Part shown: positions 41,901 through 49,836 of the stretch, piece after piece
Layout: the number at the start of each line of letters is the position of its first letter
Position numbering within the stretch: position 1 is the first letter of the stretch
From: Actinomycetales bacterium
GTDB taxonomy: Bacteria > Actinomycetota > Actinomycetes > Actinomycetales > Dermatophilaceae
NCBI GenBank assembly: GCA_016710385.1
Contig: JADJVX010000018.1
Span: 124,001-188,000, forward strand
Reading direction: 5' to 3'
Length of the DNA stretch: 64,000 bases
Made by a program: the position numbers and the translations under genes
Notes under the pieces: generated by a model
The model's database searches: none
What the model was told of the DNA's origin: nothing
The model's input: only the letters and a program-made list of their open reading frames with translations

Positions 41901-43772
41901 GTGGCATTGCTCGAGTCCATCCACGGCCCCTCCGACGTGCAGTCCCTCGATCCGGCACAGCTGCCCGCCCTGGCTGCCGAGATCCGGGATTTCCTCATCA
42001 ACTCGGTGTCGCGCACCGGTGGACACCTCGGGCCCAACCTAGGCGTCGTCGAGTTGACCATTGCCCTGCACCGGGTCTTCAGCTCGCCGCACGACACCCT
42101 CGTCTTCGACACCGGTCACCAGTCCTATGTGCACAAGCTGCTCACCGGGCGGCACGACTTCTCGTCGCTGCGAGCGGCGGGAGGCCTGTCCGGATACCCG
42201 AGCCGGGCCGAGTCCGAGCATGACGTCGTCGAGAACTCGCACGCTTCGACTGCGCTGTCCTGGGCCGACGGCATCGCCAAAGGGCGCATGGTGCGCGGTG
42301 AGCTCGACCGGCATACCGTCGCGGTGATCGGCGACGGGGCCCTCACCGGGGGGATGGCGTGGGAGGCGATGAACAACATCGCCATCGAGAAGGACCTCCC
42401 GCTCGTCGTTGTCGTCAACGACAACGCCCGCTCCTATGCCCCGACCAAGGGCGGGCTGGCCGACCACCTCGCGACGCTGCGGACCACGCGCGGCTACGAG
42501 AACGTCCTGGACTGGGGGCGCGTGGCGCTCTCGCGGACCCCCGTGATCGGGGGCGCGGTCTACGGCGCGATGCACGGCATGAAGAAGGGCCTCAAGGACA
42601 TGGTCGCCCCGCAGGGGCTGTTCGAGGATCTGGGCCTGAAGTATCTCGGACCGGTCGACGGACACGACATCGCGGCCGTCGAATCGGCATTACGCAAGGC
42701 GCGGTCCTTCGGTGGCCCGGTGATCGTCCACGTCATCACCAAGAAGGGCAAGGGCTACCACCACGCCCGCGCTCACGAAGCCGATCGCTTCCACGCCGTC
42801 GACAAGATCAACCCGGAAACCGGCCTCCCGCTGCAGGTCAAGGGCCGCATCTGGACCGACGAGTTCGCCGACGCCATCGTCGGTGTGGCTCGCCGACGCC
42901 CGGACGTTGTCGCCGTCACCGCCGCCATGCTCATCCCGGTGGGCCTGGAGCCGTTCGCCCAGGAGTTCCCCGAGCGGGTCTTCGACGTCGGGATCGCCGA
43001 GCAGCACGCGCTCACCATGGCGGCAGGGCTCGCGTATGCCGGCCTGCATCCGGTGGTCTGTGTCTACGCGACCTTCCTCAACCGGGCCTTTGACCAACTC
43101 CTGATGGACTGCGCCCTGCACGGCGCCGGAGTCACCGTGGTCCTCGACCGAGCGGGTGTGACCGGCACCGACGGGGCGTCCCACAACGGGATGTGGGATC
43201 TGGTCATCTCGGGGATCATGCCCGGGGTCCGGGTCTGCGCGCCGCGTGACGCCGCGGAACTCACCCGACTCCTCGACGAGGCCGTGGACGTCACCGATGG
43301 ACCCACGGTCATGCGGTTCTCCAAGCAGAACCCACCCGCGCCGATGGCCGCCGTGCGCCGCCAGGGCACTGTCGACGTCCTGGCCGAGCCCTCGTCGGGG
43401 GATCCATCCGTGCTCATCGTCGGCATCGGCGAGATGGCCGCCACGGCGATCGACGCCGCGGAGCGGCTGGGGAAGGCCGGCTTGACCGCCCGGGTCGTCG
43501 ACCCCCGATGGGCCCTTCCGGTGAGCAGTGACATCGTCGACCTCGCTCGCGGCGCGCAGACCGTCGTCGTCATCGAGGACGGTCTGGCCGTCGGTGGTGT
43601 CGGCAGCCAGATCACCCGCGCCCTGGAACGGGCGAGTGTCCCGGCGCGGGTGCACTGCTACGGCATACCGCAGCGTTTCCTCGGCCACGCATCGCGAGCC
43701 CAGGTCCTCGAGGAGATCGGACTGACCCCCGCTGCGATCGCCGCAGACCTGATCGGCAGAATGCGGGCATGA
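41901..43772 (+). CDS. dxs: 1-deoxy-D-xylulose-5-phosphate synthase
   Basis: A 623-residue thiamine diphosphate enzyme that condenses pyruvate and glyceraldehyde 3-phosphate, the first step of the MEP isoprenoid pathway. The ThDP/Mg2+ motif is AVIGDGALTGGMAWEAMNN. GHQSYVHKLLTGR and HASTALSWADG bind cofactor and substrate. The transketolase Pyr domain has FDVGIAEQHALTMAAGLAY and RAGVTGTDGASHNG. GTG 41901 has GGAGGGAAG about 7 nt upstream and gives the normal length. The stop overlaps the ATG of the next gene. Position corresponds to dxs1 (Rv2682c). Confidence 0.96.
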   Translation: MALLESIHGPSDVQSLDPAQLPALAAEIRDFLINSVSRTGGHLGPNLGVVELTIALHRVFSSPHDTLVFDTGHQSYVHKLLTGRHDFSSLRAAGGLSGYPSRAESEHDVVENSHASTALSWADGIAKGRMVRGELDRHTVAVIGDGALTGGMAWEAMNNIAIEKDLPLVVVVNDNARSYAPTKGGLADHLATLRTTRGYENVLDWGRVALSRTPVIGGAVYGAMHGMKKGLKDMVAPQGLFEDLGLKYLGPVDGHDIAAVESALRKARSFGGPVIVHVITKKGKGYHHARAHEADRFHAVDKINPETGLPLQVKGRIWTDEFADAIVGVARRRPDVVAVTAAMLIPVGLEPFAQEFPERVFDVGIAEQHALTMAAGLAYAGLHPVVCVYATFLNRAFDQLLMDCALHGAGVTVVLDRAGVTGTDGASHNGMWDLVISGIMPGVRVCAPRDAAELTRLLDEAVDVTDGPTVMRFSKQNPPAPMAAVRRQGTVDVLAEPSSGDPSVLIVGIGEMAATAIDAAERLGKAGLTARVVDPRWALPVSSDIVDLARGAQTVVVIEDGLAVGGVGSQITRALERASVPARVHCYGIPQRFLGHASRAQVLEEIGLTPAAIAADLIGRMRA

Positions 43773-44671
43773 GTTTCCACGTCCACGACCTCACGGTCGG
43801 CACGGTGGCGCCGGATGCGCCCACAGTCATCGCAGTTCACGGGATTACAGGCAACGGCCTGAACTGGACCTTGCTCGCCGAGCTGATCGCCGAGCGCTTC
43901 GGTCCGGGCGCAGTGCGCCTGCTGGCTCCCGACCTGCGGGGCCGCGGCGACAGCCATATCGGCCCGGGTCCACTCGGCTTGGCCGTGCACGTCCAAGACC
44001 TTTTCGCCCTGGCATCCTCGCTGCCGCATCCGCCCCTTCTGCTCGGTCACTCGATGGGGGCGGCGGTGTGCGCTTTGTTGGCTGCAACGCACCCCGAGGC
44101 GATCCGTGGACTGGTGTTGGTCGACGGCGGAGTCAACTTCCCGGTGCCCTCCGGCTTGGGCGACGGCGATATCGACCAGACCCTCCGAGTGGTCTTGGGC
44201 CCGGCCATGAAGCGGCTGGAGCGCACATTCGACAGTCCCACGGCATACCTGGATTTTGTGGGGGAGCACCAAGCCGTGGGTCCCCTGCTGCGCGGACCGG
44301 ACGGCCCCCAGGTGCGCCGCTACCTCGACCACGACGTGCGCCCGTGCGCGGCGGACCCCACGAAATACGCCAGCTCGTGTGTCCTCGCGGCGATCCGTGC
44401 AGACGGCAAGGACGTGATCTTCCATCCCGCGCTGGCCGGTGCGGTGCGCCGGGCCGTCGAGCAGGATGTGCCGATCGACTTCCTGTGGGCACCGCGCGGG
44501 CTCTTCGACGAGCCCCAAGGGCTCTATGACCCCGAGCGGCTGAAGTTGCTCCAGGTCCCGGACGAGGTGCGGGTCACCAAGGTGCCGGACACCAATCACT
44601 ACTCGATCGTGCTGAGCCGGCCGGGGCTAGGTCCGGTCATCGACGCGGTCGCTCGGCACCTCGACCGCTGA
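43769..44671 (+). CDS. Alpha/beta-hydrolase
   Basis: A 300-residue alpha/beta-hydrolase fold protein. The oxyanion-hole segment is VIAVHGITGNGLNW. The nucleophile elbow is LLLGHSMGAAVCALLAA, with Ser near residue 94. The catalytic His is in VPDTNHYSIVLS near the C-terminus; an acid residue precedes it in the last strand. DLRGRGDSHIG is the usual loop after strand 5. There is no signal peptide. ATG 43769 overlaps the dxs stop (ATGA), so it is co-translated with dxs. The substrate is unknown, and a link to isoprenoids is only positional. Confidence 0.88.
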   Translation: MSFHVHDLTVGTVAPDAPTVIAVHGITGNGLNWTLLAELIAERFGPGAVRLLAPDLRGRGDSHIGPGPLGLAVHVQDLFALASSLPHPPLLLGHSMGAAVCALLAATHPEAIRGLVLVDGGVNFPVPSGLGDGDIDQTLRVVLGPAMKRLERTFDSPTAYLDFVGEHQAVGPLLRGPDGPQVRRYLDHDVRPCAADPTKYASSCVLAAIRADGKDVIFHPALAGAVRRAVEQDVPIDFLWAPRGLFDEPQGLYDPERLKLLQVPDEVRVTKVPDTNHYSIVLSRPGLGPVIDAVARHLDR

Positions 44672-44678
44672 GCCCCGT

Positions 44679-44694
44679 CCGGGCTGCGGCCCGG
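44679..44694 (+). terminator. Hairpin after the alpha/beta-hydrolase gene
   Basis: CCGGGC (44679-44684), loop TGCG, and GCCCGG (44689-44694) form a 6-bp stem 7 nt after the stop. Confidence 0.5.
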
Positions 44695-44709
44695 CCGATC
44701 TGAGCCTCT

Positions 44710-44735
44710 GCCGTCGTGCCTCAGCTCTCGACGGC
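44710..44735 (-). terminator. Hairpin after the XRE-MurA gene
   Basis: GCCGTCG (44710-44716) pairs perfectly with CGACGGC (44729-44735) across a 12-nt loop, immediately beyond the minus-strand stop at 44737. Confidence 0.5.
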
Positions 44736-44736
44736 T

Positions 44737-46263
44737 TCAGATGTCGCGGAAGACGTCGATCGTGGCGCCGAGCTTGTTGAGCCGCTCGGCGAGGTCTTCA
44801 TATCCGCGGTTGATGACGTAGACGTTGCGCAGCACCGAGGTGCCCGGGGCCGCGAGCATGGCCAGCAGGACGACGACGCCAGGGCGCAGTGCCGGTGGAC
44901 ACTGCATCTCGGCAGCGCGCCACCGGGTCGGCCCCTCGACGAGCACGCGGTGCGGGTCGAGCAACTGCACCTTGGCGCCGATCCGACTGAGTTCGGTGAG
45001 ATAGATCGCACGGTTGTCGTAGACCCAGTCGTGGATCATCGTCGTGCCCTGGGCGGTGGCCGCGATGAGCGCGAAGAAGGGCAGGTTGTCGATGTTGAGG
45101 CCCGGGAACGGCATCGGGTGAATCTTGTCGAGGGCGGCGTGCAGCGTTCCGGGGACGGTGGTGAGGTCCACGAGCCGGGTCCTGCCATTGGCCGAGAAAT
45201 ACTCCGGCGTGATCTCCAGTCGCATGCCCATCGTCTCGAGCGTCGCGATCTCGATCTCCATGAACTCGATCGGCACCCGGCGGATCGTGATCCGTGACCC
45301 CGTGACGACGGCCGCTGCCAGCAGGCTCATCGCCTCGATGGGGTCCTCACTCGGCGCGAACTCCACGTCCACGTCGATCTCGGGCACCCCGGTCACCCGC
45401 AGGGTGGTCGTGCCGATGCCCTCGATCTTGACGCCGAGGGTCTGCAGGAAGAAGCACAGGTCCTGGACCATGTAGTTGGGGCTCGCATTGCGGATCTCGG
45501 TGGTCCCCGGGATCCGAGCTGCGGCCATGAGGGTGTTCTCGGTGACCGTGTCGCCCCGCTCGGTGAGCACGATGCGTTGGGTAGCCACATGTGGTCGGCT
45601 GGTGGCGGCATAGAACCCGTGCGTCGCCTCGACGGTGAGGCCCAGGTGACGCAGTGCGGACATGTGCGGCTCGACGGTGCGGGTGCCCAGGTCACAGCCC
45701 CCGGCATACGGGAGCCGGAAACTGGGGTGATCGTGCAGCAACGGGCCGAGGAACATGATCACCGTGCGGGTGCGCCGGGCGGCCTCGATGTCGATGCGGT
45801 CGAGGTCGAGCACAGCCGGCGGGATGATCTCCAGGTCATTGCTGTCCGGAAGCCACCGGGTCTTCACCCCGATGGAGGTGAGGACTTCGAGGATGCGGTT
45901 GACCTCCTCGATGCGGGCCAGCCCTCGGATCGTTGTGCGCCCGCGGTTGAGCAGGCTTGCGCACAACAGGGCGACGCCGGCGTTCTTGGAACTCTTCACG
46001 GTAATCTCCCCGGAGAGTTCCTTGCCCCCGACGATGCGCAGGTGTTGGGGGCCGGAGTGGCCGACGCTGACGAACTCGGAATCCAGCGCCTCGCCGATGC
46101 GGGCGAGCATCTCCAGGGAAAGGTTTTGTTGCCCCTGCTCGATGCGCGCGACGGCACTCTGACTGGTGGCCAGCGACTTGGCGAGCTCCGCCTGGGTCAG
46201 CCCCTTGTGGCGACGTGCGTCGCGGATGAGCGCGCCGATCCGCACTCGGAAGTCCTCTGGCAT
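44737..46263 (-). CDS. XRE helix-turn-helix domain fused to a MurA-type UDP-GlcNAc 1-carboxyvinyltransferase
   Basis: A 508-residue fusion. Residues about 6-62 are an XRE HTH (LIRDARRHKGLTQAELAKSL, SQSAVARIEQGQQNLSLEML). Residues about 75-505 are an EPSP-synthase-fold MurA. Lys-Asn of the substrate site is present (VKSSKNAG), and so is the PEP-reactive Cys loop (LPYAGGCDLGTRTVEPH, where mycobacterial MurA has Asp). MPFPGLNIDNLPFFALIA carries the probable catalytic Asp. Typical MurA is about 420 residues. Such fusions occur in other actinobacteria beside a normal MurA elsewhere, so this is likely a second copy, either a regulator or a specialised enzyme. ATG 46263 has GTGGGA upstream; the frame beyond it to 47166 belongs to the fadB shadow. 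Confidence 0.88.
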   Translation of the reverse strand: MPEDFRVRIGALIRDARRHKGLTQAELAKSLATSQSAVARIEQGQQNLSLEMLARIGEALDSEFVSVGHSGPQHLRIVGGKELSGEITVKSSKNAGVALLCASLLNRGRTTIRGLARIEEVNRILEVLTSIGVKTRWLPDSNDLEIIPPAVLDLDRIDIEAARRTRTVIMFLGPLLHDHPSFRLPYAGGCDLGTRTVEPHMSALRHLGLTVEATHGFYAATSRPHVATQRIVLTERGDTVTENTLMAAARIPGTTEIRNASPNYMVQDLCFFLQTLGVKIEGIGTTTLRVTGVPEIDVDVEFAPSEDPIEAMSLLAAAVVTGSRITIRRVPIEFMEIEIATLETMGMRLEITPEYFSANGRTRLVDLTTVPGTLHAALDKIHPMPFPGLNIDNLPFFALIAATAQGTTMIHDWVYDNRAIYLTELSRIGAKVQLLDPHRVLVEGPTRWRAAEMQCPPALRPGVVVLLAMLAAPGTSVLRNVYVINRGYEDLAERLNKLGATIDVFRDI

Positions 46264-46315
46264 AGTCCCACTGTATATCCGTTGTGAGATAGCAACTTCC
46301 CGCGGGGGCACCCCA

Positions 46316-46358
46316 GAGGGGGTATGCCGTGACCCGGACCGGGACGGCATACCCCCTC
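46316..46358. terminator. 15-bp perfect inverted repeat of the GTATGCCGT word; terminator after fadB
   Basis: GAGGGGGTATGCCGT (46316-46330) and ACGGCATACCCCCTC (46344-46358) pair perfectly. The 13-nt loop itself contains CCCGG-A-CCGGG, giving a nested hairpin. It lies 15 nt beyond the fadB stop on the minus strand. The core of each arm is the repeated word of this window. Confidence 0.8.
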
Positions 46359-46373
46359 GTGGGTTAGGGACGG

Positions 46374-48506
46374 TCAGGCGCGCGGGACGCTCGCAACCCC
46401 GGGGGGCAGGAACCGGGCGCCGGTGACCCGCTCGGCGATCCCGGTGCGATCCAGCAGCGGGGTGATGCCGCCATTCCAGAAGGCGAAGCCGGTGCCGGTG
46501 ATCATCGCCAGGTCGAGGTCCATGGGGGACTGGGCGACGCCCTCGTCGAGCATCCGCTTGGCCTCGTCGGCGAGGGCCGCCAGGACCTGGTCGCGGACGT
46601 CTGCGGCGGTGAGCACGACGGGGTTGTCGGGCTTGGGCAACAGCGCCTCGACCTCGGGGTCGACCTGCGGCACGCCACCGGGCCAGATGTAGTAGGCCTG
46701 CTTGCCGGCCGCGACCATGGCCTCCAAGCCCTTGGAGCTGTAGAAGCGGTCGGGGAATGCCTTCACGAGCGTCTGCCCGTTGTGCATGGCGATGGCCGGA
46801 CCCACGAGTCCGAGCAAGACGAACGGGGGCATCGGGGTGAGCCCCGCAAAGCCCTTGTCGGCCACGGGCACCGGGGTGCCCTCGTCGACGATCCGCCCGA
46901 CCTCGCCCATGAACCGGCCGAGCATCCGGTTGACGATGAAGGAGGGGGAGTCCTTGACCAGGATGCAGGTCTTCTTCAAGGCCTTGCCCACCGCGAATCC
47001 GGTCGCCAGGGCGGCCGCATCGGTCTGCTCGCCGGGGATGATCTCCAGCAACGGCATGACGGCCACCGGGTTGAAGAAGTGGAAGCCGACCACCCGCTCC
47101 GGGTGGGCCAGGTTGGAGGCCATCTCGGTGATGGAGAGGCTGGAGGTGTTGGTCGCGAGGATGCACGTGTCGGCGACGACCGCCTCGACCTCGGCGAAGA
47201 CCTGTTGCTTGACGCCCATCTCCTCGAAGACGGCCTCGATGACGAAGTCGGCGTCGGCGAAGCCCGCCTTGCTCGTGGAGCCAGAGATGAGCCCCTTGTA
47301 GCGGCCGAGCCGGTCGCCGTTGAGGCGGCCCTTCTTGGCCAGGCCGTCGAGTTGGGCATGCACATAGGCGACACCCTTGTCGACGCGGGCCTGGTCGAGG
47401 TCGGTGAGGATGACCGGCACCTCGAGACGCTGGATGAACAGCAGAGCCAACTGACTGGCCATGAGTCCGGCGCCGACGACACCGACCTTGGTCACCGGAC
47501 GGGCCAGGGCCCGGTCCGGCGCGCCGGCGGGGCGCTTGGCCCGCCGTTGCACCAGGTCGAATGCGTAGAGCCCGGCCCGCAGCTCGTCGCTCATGACAAG
47601 GTCACCCAGGACCGCGTCCTCGGCGGCGAAGCCCTCGTCACGGGTGGCGGTCCGAGCCTGAGAGATGAGTTCCAACGCTCGGTAGGGCGCCGGGGCGAAG
47701 CCGCCAGTCTTGGCGTCCACCAGGGCCCTCGAGGCCGCGATCGCGGCCTCCCAGGTGGCTTCGTCGCGGTCGATCTCGGGGCGGGTGACGGTGATCTCGC
47801 CTGCGATGACCTTGGCAGCCCACCCGATCGACTCCTCGAGGAAGTCGGCCGGCTCGAGCAGCACATCGGCCAACCCCAGCTCGTAGGCCTGCGGGCCCTT
47901 GAGCATCTTGTTGTTGTTCATGGGGTTTTCGATGATCATCGTCAGCGCATGCCGCACCCCGATGAGGTTGGGCAGCGAGTAGCAGCCGCCCCAGCCGGGG
48001 ACCAGGCCCAGGAAGCACTCCGGCAACGCGATTGCCGGGACGCCTGCGGACATCGTGCGGTAGTCACAGGCCAGGGCGAGCTCGACGCCGCCGCCCATTG
48101 CCGCGCCGTTGACGAAGGCGAAGGTCGGGACCGGCAGGTCCATGAGGGTCGCGTATGCCGTGTGGCCGGCTCGCGCGATCGCCTCGCCTTCCTCGCGACG
48201 GGTGAGTTTGCCGACGCCGGTGAGGTCCGCGCCGACCGCGAAGATGAACGGCTTCCCCGTGATCCCGACGGCCTGGACCTCGCCCTGGGCGACCCGCTGC
48301 GCGAGGGTGTCGAAGGCAGCCTGAAAGCCGAGCATGGTGGCAGGCCCGAAGGTGTTGGGTTTGGTGTGGTCGTGCCCGTTGTCGAGGGTGACCAGGGCCA
48401 TGACACCGGCCCGGCCGGGCAGACGGACGTCCTGGACGAGCGCCTTGGTGACGACCTCGTCCGGCAGTGCCGCAACGAGGTCAGCGGTGGTGACGGTGGT
48501 GGTCAT
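46374..48506 (-). CDS. fadB: Fatty-acid oxidation multifunctional enzyme: enoyl-CoA hydratase / 3-hydroxyacyl-CoA dehydrogenase
   Basis: A 710-residue FadB/FadJ protein. The N-terminal crotonase domain has FIFAVGADLTGV, the oxyanion hole NGAAMGGGVELALACDYR and the acidic EcflGLVPGWGG segment. The Rossmann domain has VGVVGAGLMASQLALLF and ILATNTSSLSITEMA. HFFNPVAVMPLLEIIPG carries the dehydrogenase His, and VKDSPSFIVNRMLGRFMGE follows. It catalyses the middle two beta-oxidation steps in complex with the thiolase FadA, encoded 3 nt upstream. ATG 48506 gives the normal N-terminus. The transcript ends at the inverted word pair 46316-46358. Confidence 0.95.
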   Translation of the reverse strand: MTTTVTTADLVAALPDEVVTKALVQDVRLPGRAGVMALVTLDNGHDHTKPNTFGPATMLGFQAAFDTLAQRVAQGEVQAVGITGKPFIFAVGADLTGVGKLTRREEGEAIARAGHTAYATLMDLPVPTFAFVNGAAMGGGVELALACDYRTMSAGVPAIALPECFLGLVPGWGGCYSLPNLIGVRHALTMIIENPMNNNKMLKGPQAYELGLADVLLEPADFLEESIGWAAKVIAGEITVTRPEIDRDEATWEAAIAASRALVDAKTGGFAPAPYRALELISQARTATRDEGFAAEDAVLGDLVMSDELRAGLYAFDLVQRRAKRPAGAPDRALARPVTKVGVVGAGLMASQLALLFIQRLEVPVILTDLDQARVDKGVAYVHAQLDGLAKKGRLNGDRLGRYKGLISGSTSKAGFADADFVIEAVFEEMGVKQQVFAEVEAVVADTCILATNTSSLSITEMASNLAHPERVVGFHFFNPVAVMPLLEIIPGEQTDAAALATGFAVGKALKKTCILVKDSPSFIVNRMLGRFMGEVGRIVDEGTPVPVADKGFAGLTPMPPFVLLGLVGPAIAMHNGQTLVKAFPDRFYSSKGLEAMVAAGKQAYYIWPGGVPQVDPEVEALLPKPDNPVVLTAADVRDQVLAALADEAKRMLDEGVAQSPMDLDLAMITGTGFAFWNGGITPLLDRTGIAERVTGARFLPPGVASVPRA

Positions 48507-48509
48507 GCG

Positions 48510-49730
48510 TCAGGCCTTCCGTGCGGAGGGGACGTAGTCGGCGTGGTGCGGGTTTTCCCAGATGACGGTGCCGCCCATCCCGATGCCGATGCACATCGAG
48601 GTGAGGCCGTAGCGCGCCTGCGGGTTGTCCTCGAACTGGCGAGCCAACTGGGTCATCAGCCGGACCCCGGAGGAGGCCAGCGGGTGGCCGGTGGCGATGG
48701 CGCCGCCGTACTGGTTGACCCGCGGGTCGTCGTCAGCGATGCCGAAATGATCGAGGAAGGCCAGCACCTGCACCGCGAAGGCCTCGTTGAGCTCGAACAG
48801 CCCGATGTCCTCGATGCTCAGGCCGGCCTTGGCCAGGGCCTTCTCGGTAGCCGGGACGGGGCCGATGCCCATGACCTCCGGCTCGACACCGACGAAGGAA
48901 TAGGAGACCAACCGCATCTTGACCGGCATACCGAGGTCCGCCGCGGCGTCCTCGGAGGCGAGTAGGCATGCGGTGGCACCGTCGTTGAGCCCGGCGCTGT
49001 TGCCCGCGGTGACATTCCCATGGGAGCGGAACGGCGTCTTGAGCGCCTCCAGGTCGGCAAGAGTCGTGCTCGGGCGAGGCGGCTCGTCGGCGGTCGCGAG
49101 TCCGAACCCGGCCGCAGCGTTTCGGGTGGCGACGGTCACCAGGTCGGGCTGGATCTTGCCCGCCTCGTATGCCGCAGCGAGCTTGCGCTGCGACCCGAGG
49201 GCATAGGCGTCGGACCGGGCCTTGGTCAACTGGGGGAAGCGGTCGTGCAGGTTTTCGGCCGTCTTGCCCATGACCAGCGCGGACTGGTCGACGATACGTT
49301 CGGAGACGATGCGCGGGTTGGGGTCGATGCCCTGGCCCATGGGGTGACGACCCATGTGCTCGACGCCGCCGGCGATGGCGATGTCGATAGCCCCGACTCC
49401 GATCGACGAGGCGACGGTCGTCACGGCAGTCATGGCGCCCGCGCACATCCGGTCGATGGAGTATCCCGGGGTGCTCTGCGGCAGGCCGGAGAGCAACGCG
49501 GCCAAACGCCCGAGGGTCAGGCCCTGGTCACCGATCTGGGTGGTCGCTGCGATGGCGACCTCCTCGACGCGCTCCTTGGGCAACTCGGGGTGACGGCGCA
49601 GCAACTCCCGGATGCAGCGGATGACCAGGTCGTCGGCGCGCGTCTGGGCGTAGATGCCCTTGTCGCCCGCCTTTCCGAACGGAGTGCGCACTCCGTCGAC
49701 GAACACGACCTCACGCAATGATCGGGGCAT
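48510..49730 (-). CDS. fadA: Acetyl-CoA C-acyltransferase (3-ketoacyl-CoA thiolase)
   Basis: A 406-residue thiolase, the last step of beta-oxidation. The acyl-accepting Cys is in SIDRMCAGAMTAV near residue 94. The loop motifs FELNEAFAVQVLAFLDHFG, GGAIATGHPLASSGVRL (His) and SMCIGIGMGGTVIWE (second Cys) are intact. ATG 49730 has GAGGAGG upstream. It forms a two-gene operon with fadB. A short inverted repeat, TACTCGTCAGTA, lies 61 bp upstream and may be a regulator site. Confidence 0.95.
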   Translation of the reverse strand: MPRSLREVVFVDGVRTPFGKAGDKGIYAQTRADDLVIRCIRELLRRHPELPKERVEEVAIAATTQIGDQGLTLGRLAALLSGLPQSTPGYSIDRMCAGAMTAVTTVASSIGVGAIDIAIAGGVEHMGRHPMGQGIDPNPRIVSERIVDQSALVMGKTAENLHDRFPQLTKARSDAYALGSQRKLAAAYEAGKIQPDLVTVATRNAAAGFGLATADEPPRPSTTLADLEALKTPFRSHGNVTAGNSAGLNDGATACLLASEDAAADLGMPVKMRLVSYSFVGVEPEVMGIGPVPATEKALAKAGLSIEDIGLFELNEAFAVQVLAFLDHFGIADDDPRVNQYGGAIATGHPLASSGVRLMTQLARQFEDNPQARYGLTSMCIGIGMGGTVIWENPHHADYVPSARKA

Positions 49731-49790
49731 GCGGTTGCCTCCTCGGGCAGGACGGTTCCGGGCCGCGACGGCGGTCCTCGACCCGAATGC

Positions 49791-49802
49791 TACTCGTCAG
49801 TA
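49791..49802. promoter_or_regulatory. Short inverted repeat TACT-CGTC-AGTA upstream of fadA
   Basis: TACT and AGTA are perfect reverse complements around 4 nt, in a patch that is A/T-richer than its surroundings. Such a layout is common for TetR-type fatty-acid regulators, but half-sites of 4 bp are short and could arise by chance. Confidence 0.3.
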
Positions 49803-49836
49803 ACCGGCCCCGTGCCCGTGCCTTGGGTGACCCGTC

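Noticed and set aside
44737..47166. A longer version of the XRE-MurA frame reaching into fadB
   Set aside because: Upstream of ATG 46263 the frame passes through a terminator hairpin and the fadB gene in another frame, and the residues resemble no protein.
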